A stretch of 64,000 bases of DNA. Origin: Hybos culiciformis. Its lineage: Eukaryota > Arthropoda > Insecta > Diptera > Hybotidae. Each line of letters begins with the position of its first letter. Position 1 is the stretch's first letter. Both the position numbers and the translations under genes were made by a program. Positions 27,623 to 39,700 of the stretch are shown here, piece by piece. Below the pieces are notes generated by a model, which saw nothing but the letters and a program-made list of their open reading frames with translations, searched no databases and had not been told where the DNA came from. The stretch lies in NCBI GenBank assembly GCA_964007475.1, contig OZ023273.1, positions 145,487,308 to 145,551,307 on the forward strand, in the 5' to 3' direction.

Positions 27623-27790
27623 GGCCTCGATTAAGACGAGGATACTGAATTGAGTATTCGAGATAGCTACTAATTATGTCAAAGAAAATTAAGAAAAAAA
27701 ATATGTACTTATATATTATAATGGCCTTATACTATCGCCGCAAACAGTATCTTCCAAAGGTACCTACACTATCCTCGTCTGAAAATGGCC
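27623..27790. mobile_element. MITE with TA flanks
   Basis: The left end GGCCTCGATTAAGACGAGGA is matched by the reverse complement of the right end, GGCCATTTTCAGACGAGGAT. TA occurs on both sides, as expected of Tc1/mariner-type insertions. About 168 bp with no coding capacity. The class call is inference. Confidence 0.6.
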
Positions 27791-29489
27791 TAATAATAAT
27801 AAATTTTGAATAATTAAATTTGAAAAATTTGTTTTTTGTTTTTGGAAATAAAAAAAAATATTTTCAATTTTATTATTTTGTAAATTTTAACAAGTTAATT
27901 TAATTTCAAGATATATTCTCATTGATTAAGTTTTTTTTTTTTTTTTTCGAATAAATCTTATTCTGGCTGGATTTCTAAAATCGTAAATAGAACGTTGAGA
28001 AATTGATTTTGGTTTTTTTTTTTTTTTTGGAAAATGAGGATCAATATGCTAATAAGATTTTCGTTGGCGTGACTCATTGATTTTGTATTAAATTAAAATC
28101 GAATATCTTTTAATAAAATTTAGCTCTCAACTACCTAGTGTTGAGATAATCATTTTTAGTTAGTAGATACAAGATATTGTACGTAGATACTTAGAAACAA
28201 AAATATTCTACATAAATGTAGAAATTCACTTTTAAATTTAAATAAAAAAAAACTAAATCTGATTAAATAATACAAAAAAAAAAAATTGACGTACATTGCC
28301 ATTTAACATCATTATTGTAAAATTTTGAAAAAGTGATCGTATCGTACCTATTAAATTTGTTACCAAAATAAAAAAAAAATTTATAATAATTGTATAACGT
28401 TACAATTATAATTTATCGATGTAATTAAAATAAAATTATGAGTTGAATATTTTTTTATTAAAAGGATTTCAAATTTTAAATATTTTTAATTAATAATTTT
28501 AATTAAGTATATTGGTTTCAAATCTGTAATTAAATATTTTAGATATTAGTTCTGTATTTGAACCTCGATTTGAATACCTATTGTTTCTATTGAAAAATTT
28601 TCTGCACGACGCCTATTAAACAAAGAACTAATGAAAAAGTATTAAATTCTATAATTTTTAATATTCTGAGCATAATTTTGTTTCAATCTTTAAAGTTGTA
28701 ATATTTTCCAATGTGCTCTTTTAATTGAATATATACAAAAGTAAAAATATAGATGATTTCGATTTAATTAATTAAAGCAAAAAAAAAACACTATTTTATT
28801 TTTAATTAAAATTGTAATCAAAAAATATATCAGTTTTAAGGTTTCATGTTCTCATTTGTTTGACCATATTCTATTTTCTTTTTCTTAGAAAAAAGATGCT
28901 GAAATTAAAATATTAAGTAGTTAGTTCATTCCAATAGTAGCATTTGAAAAGTTTCATTTTCAAGATTATTACACTCAAATATCAAGAGTTTTAAGTTGAA
29001 TTTATATAAGTACTCATACATTCGACAATTAAACTGAATCCCTGGAAGTATTAAAATTTCCACTTGACGTATTTGCTTTATATATATTTATACCGATTTA
29101 TAATTAATAATGAATAGAATTTTACTTAAATTTCAGAACTAATAAGGTATTCATTTTTCATTTTTAAAAAATAATCGGTGATCATATTTTTTATTAGCAA
29201 TACTAGTAAATGAATGATACTAAAGTTCATATCACAATTAAATCAAGCAAATTATTATTTCATGATCAAAATCATTTAAATTCATATTAATTTTAATTCA
29301 TATTATATACTTTATTCAATTACTTTTATTATACATATTAGGATAATTCTTTTAAAATATAGTGAGTACTTAATTATAATTATAAAACATCAAATTTAAT
29401 TCAAAAGTCAAACAAGACAAGTAACTTTTTTTTGAAGAAGTCATATATTAGAAGTTAGAAAGGTGATTATAATATTGGAATAAAATAAA

Positions 29490-29552
29490 AAAGCCGTGAG
29501 GGTGTAGTTGAAGTGTCGTGGTTCGCTTCCCGCCTCGGACTCGAATATGTAT
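29490..29552 (+). repeat. tRNA-like/SINE-like fragment
   Basis: A GC-rich island in AT-rich DNA. GGGTGTAGTTGAAGTG resembles a polymerase III A box, and GGACTCGAATATG, about 35 bases on, resembles a B box (GGTTCGAATCC). It does not fold as a proper tRNA because the acceptor arm is not matched, so a SINE head or decayed tRNA pseudogene is more likely. Confidence 0.35.
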
Positions 29553-32500
29553 TAATTTGTAAATTTTTGCATTGTGTTTGCATTGTTAGAATCATTAAGA
29601 AGCTACCTACTTATTTTATTATACAGAAGAATTAAAACCTTTTAGGCTGATAAGCTAAATAACATAGTATGTATTTGTAATAGAATTTGCGTAAGCTAAT
29701 TTGAATATTAGAAATTTTATCTATAATTCTATGAAAAGGACTTAATTAAATTATTTAGAATGTATAAATATTGAACTAAGTGACAGATAATAGAACTTGA
29801 TTGACAATGTTATTTCCATGAAAAAGATAATAAATACCACAAAATACAATTAAATATCGTAATTTGTAATAATTGTAGTTTTTATCTATTTTTTGTAGTT
29901 CTATTTAGGCAACAAGCATTCGTTTGAAAATTTTGTTGTTATTTAAATTTGGTTAAATACTAATATATCAAAAAAAAAAAATTAAAGCCAAAAATTCAGC
30001 GATTTTTTAGTGACATAAACAGTTAGGCCCATATTAAATTTTAATATTTTCAATACGAAACACATAAGTAAATAAGAATACTTGGATTGACAGACCGAAA
30101 AATACTTATGGTTTTAAATTTTTAAAATAAACTTCCGCTATAGGCACTTCTATTATTTTAGGTTCGCATTTATTAAGATTCTAAAACTCGCACTCTACAA
30201 TTATTTATAAGTATTTTTGTAAATATTTATAAAAATTATATTAAAATTTCATAATTTATAAGCTGAAGAAATTGTTTATTTTTTAATTAGCAAAACAAAT
30301 TAATGGAAAAAAAAAATTCTCTGGAACAAAAATTGAATACACTTATTTACGAGGTTAGTGTTTGCGAACTTGACCTTCCAGTTATAGGATATTCAAATTA
30401 AACATTGCATACTGTGTAGAGGCAGAAAGAAGAAAATTTTTATTAGGTACAAAATTTTTCTAAAGCTAACGATTTTTAAACATAATGTAGTATCTCATTT
30501 AATATACTCGTTGATAATATCAAAAAGAAATTGTGTCTTATGATCCTGTCATCTTTTTTAAAGTTTTCATAATTTAAAAAAACTCAAAGCAATAATATAA
30601 ATCTTTGTGGTGAAAAACAAAAAATTTAAGGTGAAATAGTAAACGATAATTGGGAGATATTCTGATCAAATATATTCCTAATTTAAGTTAAATTATCATT
30701 GAAATGAAATTCAGATAATAGTATATCAAATATGGGAACATAAATTTCCAAAAAAAAAATTAAATTCAATTTTTCTAGTTTCATTTCATCGATTATTTTT
30801 TGCTTATCAAGCATCAGCCGTCATCAGTATGATTTTGTATTATGTACATACATAAAAAAAATTATACATTTCTCTTTATAATATATATATATATTATTCT
30901 TCCGAAGCATTTTCAATGGCAAAATATAATATTTTAAAAAAGCTTTTTTGGTTCTCTGACTGACAACATAAATAGTCGCAAAAAAAAAAACAAAATAATG
31001 AAGAGGTGGTGTGATGTTTTAGTATGTTTTTATTTAAAGATCGCGTGTTTTTTTATATATGTATAATGTATATTGTATATTTATAATAATGATGCAAAAA
31101 ATACTTTATTTTACACATTATCGTTAATCGGAAAATTATTTTATTTGTTTACTTTTAGATAACGTAATCATGCTAGAAAAGCTCTCCACTTAGTCACTGT
31201 AACTTCAAATAAAAATTATCACTACTGAGTATTGTTTACGCGTACTAGAGTAATTTTTTTTTAATGTACACGACACGTGCTTGAAAAGTTTTCAAGGAAA
31301 TTATTGAATTATTTTTATTTGTAAAGTGAAAGGGAAAAAGAAAGTTAAGCGTAAGATTTTAATTTATTTTTTTTTTTTTTGGCAAAAACTTAAAAGAATG
31401 ATTATCATATGGATAGAAATTTATAGAAAAAAAAAAGGTACAAAATATTTTGGTAATTATTCACTTAATAATAAACGTAATATACCTATATTTTTTTTAA
31501 AACCGAATATTGTAAAAAAAATAATAATTAAATTTAATGAGACGAATAGAGTCACTTTTACATAAGAAATTTATAAAACAAATTTAATGTGAATCCATCT
31601 AGGGTAATTTTTGGCATTAACTTTGCACAAAATTGACGATCTACACTTTATACTCACTTATCAATATTAAAATATATATTTGAATTTTTCCTTCACTAGG
31701 TGTAATTTATTTAAAAGAAAGTAATTATCTTAAAGCATTTAAAAGTCGAATTAAATTAAATGAACAAATTTTTTTAAGTGCATTTATATTTAGTGAATGA
31801 AAGTGTTTTTTATTTTTTCTTATAGTAATTTCAATGTACGTCATTTTTTCTGGTTTCTGTTTTAATAACGTATGATCAGTGATTCTTTATGGTATTATAT
31901 TTTTTTTTAATTTAAAAAATTTTGTTTTTATTTATATATATATTTTTTTTTTTTTAACTTACCTTATAAGATTATTACACCTACTTATTAGCTAGAGCAC
32001 AGACTTGTTATCTACGTATCAAACCAAAAACTTTAAAGCCACAATAAATTTTGCGTATTTTTTTTTTTTGTTGGTACACAAAAAATTTTTATTTACATAA
32101 ATAAATAAAAACTTTTTGTATACTTTGTTCACTTACTTAATTTTTTTTTATTATTTTTTGTTCAGTTCAAATTATGAACAATAAGAAAGGCAATTTAAAT
32201 CGATCGTCAGAATTTTTTTAATAGAAAATTCTATTATGCAATTATTTTAATAATACACTTGGGATTTATTAATATTGTTGTTTAATAAAAAAAAAAAAGA
32301 TTTGTTTGAATTAATTTATTGAAATATTCATGTATATTTTAAATTCGAAGAGTTTCCTTTTTAAATTTTTTTCAATAGATACATACATACGTAGTTACAT
32401 ATTATACATACTTAATGCATTTACCTACAATTTAATTTTATTATTATTATACTCTACAGTTGTAGTAAAAACATATTTTCTAATTTTATTTGTTATTTTA

Positions 32501-35148
32501 TAATTTTTTTTTTTTTTAAATTATAATAATTTATATTTCAAATATAATATAATATATAAATAAAACGCAAATATTTTTTGAGATGAAAAAAAAAGAAATC
32601 ATCACTTTCATTCTCGATGTATTCTCAACGTAATTGATTCAATGTGCTTACCGTCAAAAAAAAAATTAAATTTTAAAAGACTTAAAACTGTTCTGTCGTT
32701 CAGATTGTCATCTTTCATGCAATTTTATAAAAATTTTTAACGTTGTTCTCATGCCTCAGGTTCATTGAGTTCAACACCATCCTCACAATATGAAGAAGTT
32801 AAATATCGTTTTTCCGTGTCAACGATTAAGTTTATTAAATATGCTAAAAAGAAAATTTATTAAAAATTTAACTTTAGTTATTTAAAAAAAAAATTTCTAA
32901 TTAGGAACAAAACAAATTATGTACTCGAAAAAATACCAATACCTATACTTACTTGTTCTTTCTATGTATCAGGTAATTTATATTTTATTTATAATTTTTT
33001 ATTAACTTAATTTTGAAGTGAAAAAAAAAATCAAATAAATGTACCATTAATGGGTCATTTTAAATTTTGTATTTTTAATTCTTAAATTTCGTTTTTGACA
33101 ATAATTAAATTGTTTTCAACTTAGTAGTTTGTTTATAGTAAAAAAAAATACATTTACTTATACATACACATAATAATAACCATAGATGAGATTTTTAAGT
33201 TAACGACGCGACATACCACAACATTCTACTTAGTTACTTTGGAAGAACTTTTTAGTTTGTAAATTCATTAATATTAATTTTAAAATTAGGTCAAGCTATT
33301 TAAACAAAAAATATATTGAAAAATATGCAACTTATAAGGACGAAATTTAGAAATTTATTTTGTTGTAAATTTTTTTAATTTTGAGACACTGAAAAAAAAA
33401 GAGATAAAATAATGTTCATGCCAGGATACAATAATAATGCTTGATTTGTATTCTCTGATTTGAAAATTTATCCAAATAATTTTTCTCAGTGTTTTAAATT
33501 TCTTTTTATATAGTAAGTTTGTGTTTCATTCAATTCATTGAAAAGGCAATAAATTTTACAACAAATTGGAACAAAAATATCCTTCAAATTTATTTAATCA
33601 TAGAAAAAATAATACATTTGTTTATTAAATTCAACAAAAATTCATTACTTTTACAATACAACCTAGTATTTTGACCAATAATTATCTCTGGAGCCAAGCT
33701 CTTACAAGATTCATTGATATATTGTCAGCTCACATTGCCTAAAAAATGTTTTTTATTATTAATTTCTATTGAATCAACTATTATTATTTTTATTCTATAT
33801 GTGTATATATTCTTACTAAACTTATTGTTATTTAAGAAAAGTAGATACAAATCGATATGAAGTTAACATTTTTGAAGTCAGTATATAATATAATAAGTAT
33901 GTAATTATAATTTGATAACGAATAGAATAGATGATTGTGATGATAATGTTTCATTATCAAAAATTTAAAGTTTTTAGAAATATTTCTTGTATGTTCACTT
34001 AAATGCTTATTTTATGTTGACAAAATGTATGTTGTAGGTATGGATACAAAGTAATAGGTACATTAAGCTTGACTAAGTTAAGTATTTACATACACTTACT
34101 TTATTTATAAGTTTTTTCAAAGATGTCTAACTTGTGTTATAAATATTATTCACAAAATTTCTTCTATTTTTATTCTATGAGGTTATTTAACATCTACTCA
34201 TAAAAAATTCAAACATTTTTGAGAATAATTATTTAAAGAAGTAAATTTTAAGAAAGAAAGGGTCAAAAGAGTTCTTCTTTAACGGAGAAGCATTAGCATA
34301 ACAAAAAATACTTAATATATATGTACTATAAAATATAGAATAAAATTGTGCTAATTATTATTATTATAGAATTATGATGAATTTGTTAAAACAATATGGA
34401 ATGGTTTTTTATTTTCCAACAAATTTGTTATATCAAATTAAAATAATGTTACACATAATACTTATGTACTTAGGTATATTGTGTATATATTTTGCGATTT
34501 TATAATTGAATGAAATTATATACGAATCAATGTGTATAAATATTTTATGTATATATAAGTATTCGCTACACTAAATAATAAGAAATAAGAAATGTATACA
34601 AAAATAATTTTTTTTTAACAATAGTGTATTAATAAAAAAAATTAAAAAAAAAATCATATGGCGTGATATTCAAGTTCGTTTGGAAAAAAAAAAAACTATT
34701 CTTCGGTATATAACCAACAGATTGTTTTTTCTTCTTTCTAATCTAAAATATTAAAATACTTAATGTGGTTAAGAAAAATGAGAATAAAAATCTAAATTGT
34801 TATTATATGGTTAGAAATAAGATTTTTTTTTTTAAATCTAAAAGAAAGCTTGAAAATTGAACATAAAATTGTAACTATGTACTTATCTAGTACAGATAAT
34901 TGTTATTTAGATAAAAGAAAAGGGAAAAATTGTTACAAAATTGGAAAGCTTTAGGTTTAATTATAATTACTATAACTTGTAGTATTTGTATATTATTTTA
35001 CTTCTACAGTACTCATATGCTATTATTGTGCCTCACTACGTCCTTGGAAAATATCTCCTACACTGCAAAGTACCTAATACAAAAAATCTCTATAGATTCT
35101 GTTCAAGAGTTCAAATATTTACAAATCTACAGTGCGTACTTATAGTTT

Positions 35149-35373
35149 GAGATCCCAGGTGTAAACTTCGACAATAGCTTGGAATTTTAAAATGATATTT
35201 GCATTCGATGCAGAATTGTCCATAGTTTCTTAATCCAAAATCCGGCGTCGATCTTTTTTACAAAATTGCTTTAGTTTGTTTAGTTTGTTTAGCTAGATGA
35301 ATTCGACGTACTCGACGTAGAGATATTATTTTTAAATTCGAATCCATCGTCGAAATTTACACTTGGGATCCCC
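35149..35373. mobile_element. MITE of about 225 bp
   Basis: The left end GAGATCCCAGGTGTAAACTT and the reverse complement of the right end GGGATCCCAAGTGTAAATTT match over about 40 bases with a few differences. It has no coding capacity. I could not identify a target duplication. Confidence 0.65.
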
Positions 35374-36520
35374 GGGTAGTAGAACAGTAACAAAAATTTT
35401 ATAACTTGTGTTTTTCATCACAGCCGATGATAAAATATAATATTTTTTGTTTATATACCTACACTTATTATAAGTATATTATTTATTATAAGTTTGTTTT
35501 TTTTTTTTTTAACAAAAAAAATGCCGGTAAATCATCCGATATCTTTTAGAACGTCATATGCGTCATTATGTTTAATTCATTTCATTTCAATTTCGTTCTT
35601 TATACTAAATATTTATATACAAAATGTGTAAATAATACACTCAAATTTATACGGTATTAAAATTTGAAATAAACAAAAAAAAAAATGTTTTCGAAAATAT
35701 TCCCCTTTTTTCTGCATAATTAATTATGTATAATACGTTATATCGAAATGTTCTTGTCAACATTTATAATAGGTTTTTTTTTTTAAATTGATGATGGTCT
35801 TTAAGAATTGTGTTTTTTACATTAAGTTTGTTTAATGTATCGTCATTGTTAATAAGTATTATATTAGTTGTAGAGTAGATAATAAATGTATTTTGGAAAT
35901 AAAGCTTAATAACTTAGTTCCCATTTTTGTCCCTAAAAAACCAGGTTTTTTTTATCAAGTCAATTTATTATTATTATGAAAAAGGTTTCCATTCTTTCAT
36001 AAATAAATCGTCTCATATTCTCTATTTATAATAATGGCTAATTTTTTATTCTACTATAAATGTTTATGCATAATGAATAAAATATTGTTTATTTAAATTA
36101 AGTATGCATTTTTATGTTAAGTAGTAATTTCATATGAATAGGTACCTACACTAATTAACAATCAGAATAATATAACTTTTACTTGCAATGTTTTCATTTA
36201 ATTTTGTCATGCTATACATGCATATATTTTGCAAATATATTTGTTGAATTAATTGGAAAATTTCCAACTTTATCAGATACTTCAAAATTCAGTTATTAAT
36301 TAATATTGATAATAATTGTGAATGTCTTTCGATATGACTAACTATGAATATTTTTTATCGAAAAGCTGAGTGTGGGAACAAAAGACTATTTAAAATTAAT
36401 TCAAATATCCACTTATTTTTACAATAAACACAATAATACATAATTAGGGATGAATTTTGAAAATTTTAACATAAGTTTTCTTTTATTTTCTAGAAATCGA
36501 GTAATCTTTTCAACACATAA

Positions 36521-36775
36521 TTAAACAGCAAGTCTCAAGGAATTAAAAGTATATCTTCAACCACGATTAAAATAACTGATAACATTTCAACCGCATCATT
36601 TACTTCACCACAAGTGCCAAATCATCAAACACCATTGCCTTCATCGAATAACAGTAAGCGTTCCGGTAGACGTAAGAGACGAAAGAATAAATCATTGAAT
36701 CAATTGAAAGAAGATTCGGAGAATCCGATAACCGAAACATTTTATAGTCAACAAAAACAACAACAGGAAGAAAAC
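36521..36775 (+). other. Open, ATG-less 85-codon frame upstream of FASN-1
   Basis: The FASN-1 frame stays open upstream from its first ATG (36776) to a stop at 36518-36520. The translation contains a strongly basic cluster (SKRSGRRKRRKNK) and a Gln/Glu-rich end just before MPARF. There is no ATG in it. It may be plain 5' UTR, or coding if an upstream exon splices in after 36520. A better acceptor (TTTTATTTTCTAG, to 36493) would place the stop inside the transcript. Confidence 0.4.
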
Positions 36776-39700
36776 ATGCCTGCAAGATTCGCTGATGCAG
36801 TTACTGGAAATGAGCACATTGGTCAACCGTGCAATGCTCCCCAAATGGACCTTGGGGGTCTTTACACTCGACCACGAGTTCAACAAATCCAAGATGAAGT
36901 TGTTATAACTGGTTTCTCTGGACGTTTACCCGAAAGCTCTAATATTGAAGAATTTAAGAAAAATTTATTCGAAGGTGTTGATATGGTGAACGAAGATCCA
37001 AGACGTTGGGCCAAAGGTCTATATGATCTACCAGAAAGAGTTGGTAAAATTAAAGATGAAGATTTGCAGCAATTTGACAGCCAATTTTTTAGTGTTCATC
37101 AAAAACAAGCTGATTGTATGGATCCTCAGTTGAGAATGTTGCTTGAAGTAACTCATGAAGCTATCATTGATTCTGGCTTTAATCCACAAGAATTGAGAGG
37201 CAGCAGAACAGGTGTTTATATCGGTGTTTCTGGTTCAGATACTGAAGTACATTGGTGTGCTGATCCAGATTTAGTTAATGGTTACGGATTGACAGGATGT
37301 GCTCGGGCTATGTTTGCTAATCGCATTTCGTTCATTTTTGATTTCAAAGGACCAAGTTTCTGTGTAGACACAGCTTGTTCCAGTTCTTTGTATGCCCTGG
37401 ATCAGGCATTTTCAGATATTCGATTGGGAAAATGTGATTCAGCTGTTGTTGCTGGAGTTGGATTAATCTTGCGACCTACTATGTCGTTGCAGTTTAAAAG
37501 ATTGAATATGTTGAGTGCTGATGGTAAATGTAAAGCATTCGATGAATCGGGGGCTGGCTATGTACGCTCTGATGGCTGCGTTGCGATTTTCCTACAAAAA
37601 TCAAGTGATTCACGTCGTATTTATGCATCAATCTTAAATGTACGCACTAATACAGATGGCTACAAAGAACAAGGAATAACTTTCCCAGACGGTAAAATGC
37701 AGAACAGATTAATTAAAGAAACATACGAAGAAATTGGTAAGTAGAATTATAATAAAAATATTTTTTATTTCTTATTTTGATTAGACATTTTAATTGTTTT
37801 TTTTTGTTCTCAACAGGACTTAATCCAGCTGATGTTGCTTATGTGGAAGCTCATGGAACTGGAACCAAAGTAGGTGATCCACAAGAAGTTAATTCTATTT
37901 CGGATTTTTTCTGTAAAGATCGTAAAACACCTTTGCTTATTGGTTCTGTTAAATCCAATATGGGTCATTCAGAACCAGCATCTGGTGTATGTTCTATAGC
38001 TAAAATTTTAATTGCTATGGAAACCGGAATTATTCCAGCCAATCTTCATTACTCAAATCCAAATCCAGATCTGCATGGCCTAGTAGAAGGAACATTGAAA
38101 GTAGTAGACAAACATGTCTCTTGGAACGGTGGTATTATTGGTTTAAATTCATTTGGATTTGGGGGTGCGAATGCTCATTGCATTCTGAAATCAAACCCTA
38201 AACCAAAAATTGTTACTCCTAAAGAAGGCGGCTTACCAAAATTGGTTATTTGTTCTGGGCGTACAGTTGATGCTGTACAAGAATTGCTTGAAGACTCTGA
38301 GTTCAATAAGAATGATGATGAATATTTGGCTCTTATTAATGAAATTCATATGAAAAATATTCCCTTACATTATTATCGCGGCTATTCAGTAATGAATAGC
38401 AAGGGATTAGTGACACGAGAAGTGTTGGATCATTCTGATGCACAACGTCCGATTTGGTTTATTTATTCTGGCATGGGATCCCAATGGGCGAGTATGGCTA
38501 AAGATATGATGCAGTTCGAAGTGTTTAATAAAAGTATACATCGATGTGCTGACGCACTTCGTTCTGAAGGCGTGGATTTAATAGAGGTTCTAACCCGAAG
38601 TGATGAATCTAAATTTGAAAATGTTTTGAATTCATTTATTTCAATTGCTGCTATGCAAGTAGCTTTAACAGACATGCTTAACGCCTTAAATATTCATCCA
38701 CATGGAATTATAGGACATTCAGTTGGCGAGTTGGGTTGTGCTTACGCAGACGGTTGTTTCACTCCAGAACAAACTGTGTTAGCAGCTTATTGGCGAGGTA
38801 AATCAATTCAAGATACAAACCTTCCAAAAGGACAAATGGCAGCCGTGGGTTTGACGTGGGAAGAGTGTCACAAGTTGTCTCCTGATATTACACCGGCTTG
38901 TCATAATAGTGAGGACAGTGTGACAATATCAGGACCAGAAGGATCAGTTTCAAAAGTTTTAGAAAAATTAACTTCAGATGGAGTTTTTGCACGAGCAGTT
39001 AAATCGTCCGGATATGCATTCCACAGTAAATATATTGCTGATGCTGGTCCAAAACTGCGAAAGAGTTTAGATAAAATAATTCGGACACCTAAAACTCGAA
39101 CAGCTAGATGGATAAGTACATCAATTCCTGAGAATGCATGGAATACTCCAATTGCAAAGGAAAGCTCAGCAGCATATCATGTTAATAATTTATTATCACC
39201 CGTTTTATTCCATGAAGGACTTCAGCATATTCCAAAAAATGCTATTTGCATCGAAATAGCTCCCCATGGTTTATTGCAAGCAATTTTGAAAAGAGCATTA
39301 GGATCAGAATCAACAAATTTAAGTTTGGTTAAGAGAAATCATGAGAATAACGCAGAATTTTTCTTAGCAAATATAGGAAAGTGAGTATAATTAAAAAAAA
39401 TTAAGTAAATAATAAACATTTGAATAAAATGTTTATTTCTGAATGTATATTAAACATTTTTTATTTTTCAGATTATATTCAGCTGGAGCACAACCAACGA
39501 TCTCTAAACTATTTAGACCGATTTCTTATCCAGTTGGACGCGGAACACCAATGTTGAATTCAAAAATTGGATGGGATCATTCTCAAAGATATTTCGTACC
39601 GAAATTTGGATCAGAAAGTGAGTTTTAACATTTTTTTTTGTTTTCATGTCCTTAAAGTGTCTTCTTATTCTTTTAGCAACATCTGGTGAAACTATTGTGG

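Larger units (their letters stand above)
21600..36493. other. 15-kb gene-poor stretch before FASN-1
   Basis: I find no conserved coding exon on either strand. The longest open frames (for example 22673-22993) translate to low-complexity Ile/Phe/Lys strings. The DNA is poly(A)/poly(T)-rich, with TAGGTACCTACC-type words and TA/TAA microsatellites. Small repeats inside are listed separately. Because FASN-1 has an acceptor-like site in its 5' UTR (36481-36493), part of this stretch may be its first intron. A GTAAGT donor after a long AT-rich leader at about 27593 is one possible partner, without proof. Confidence 0.5.
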
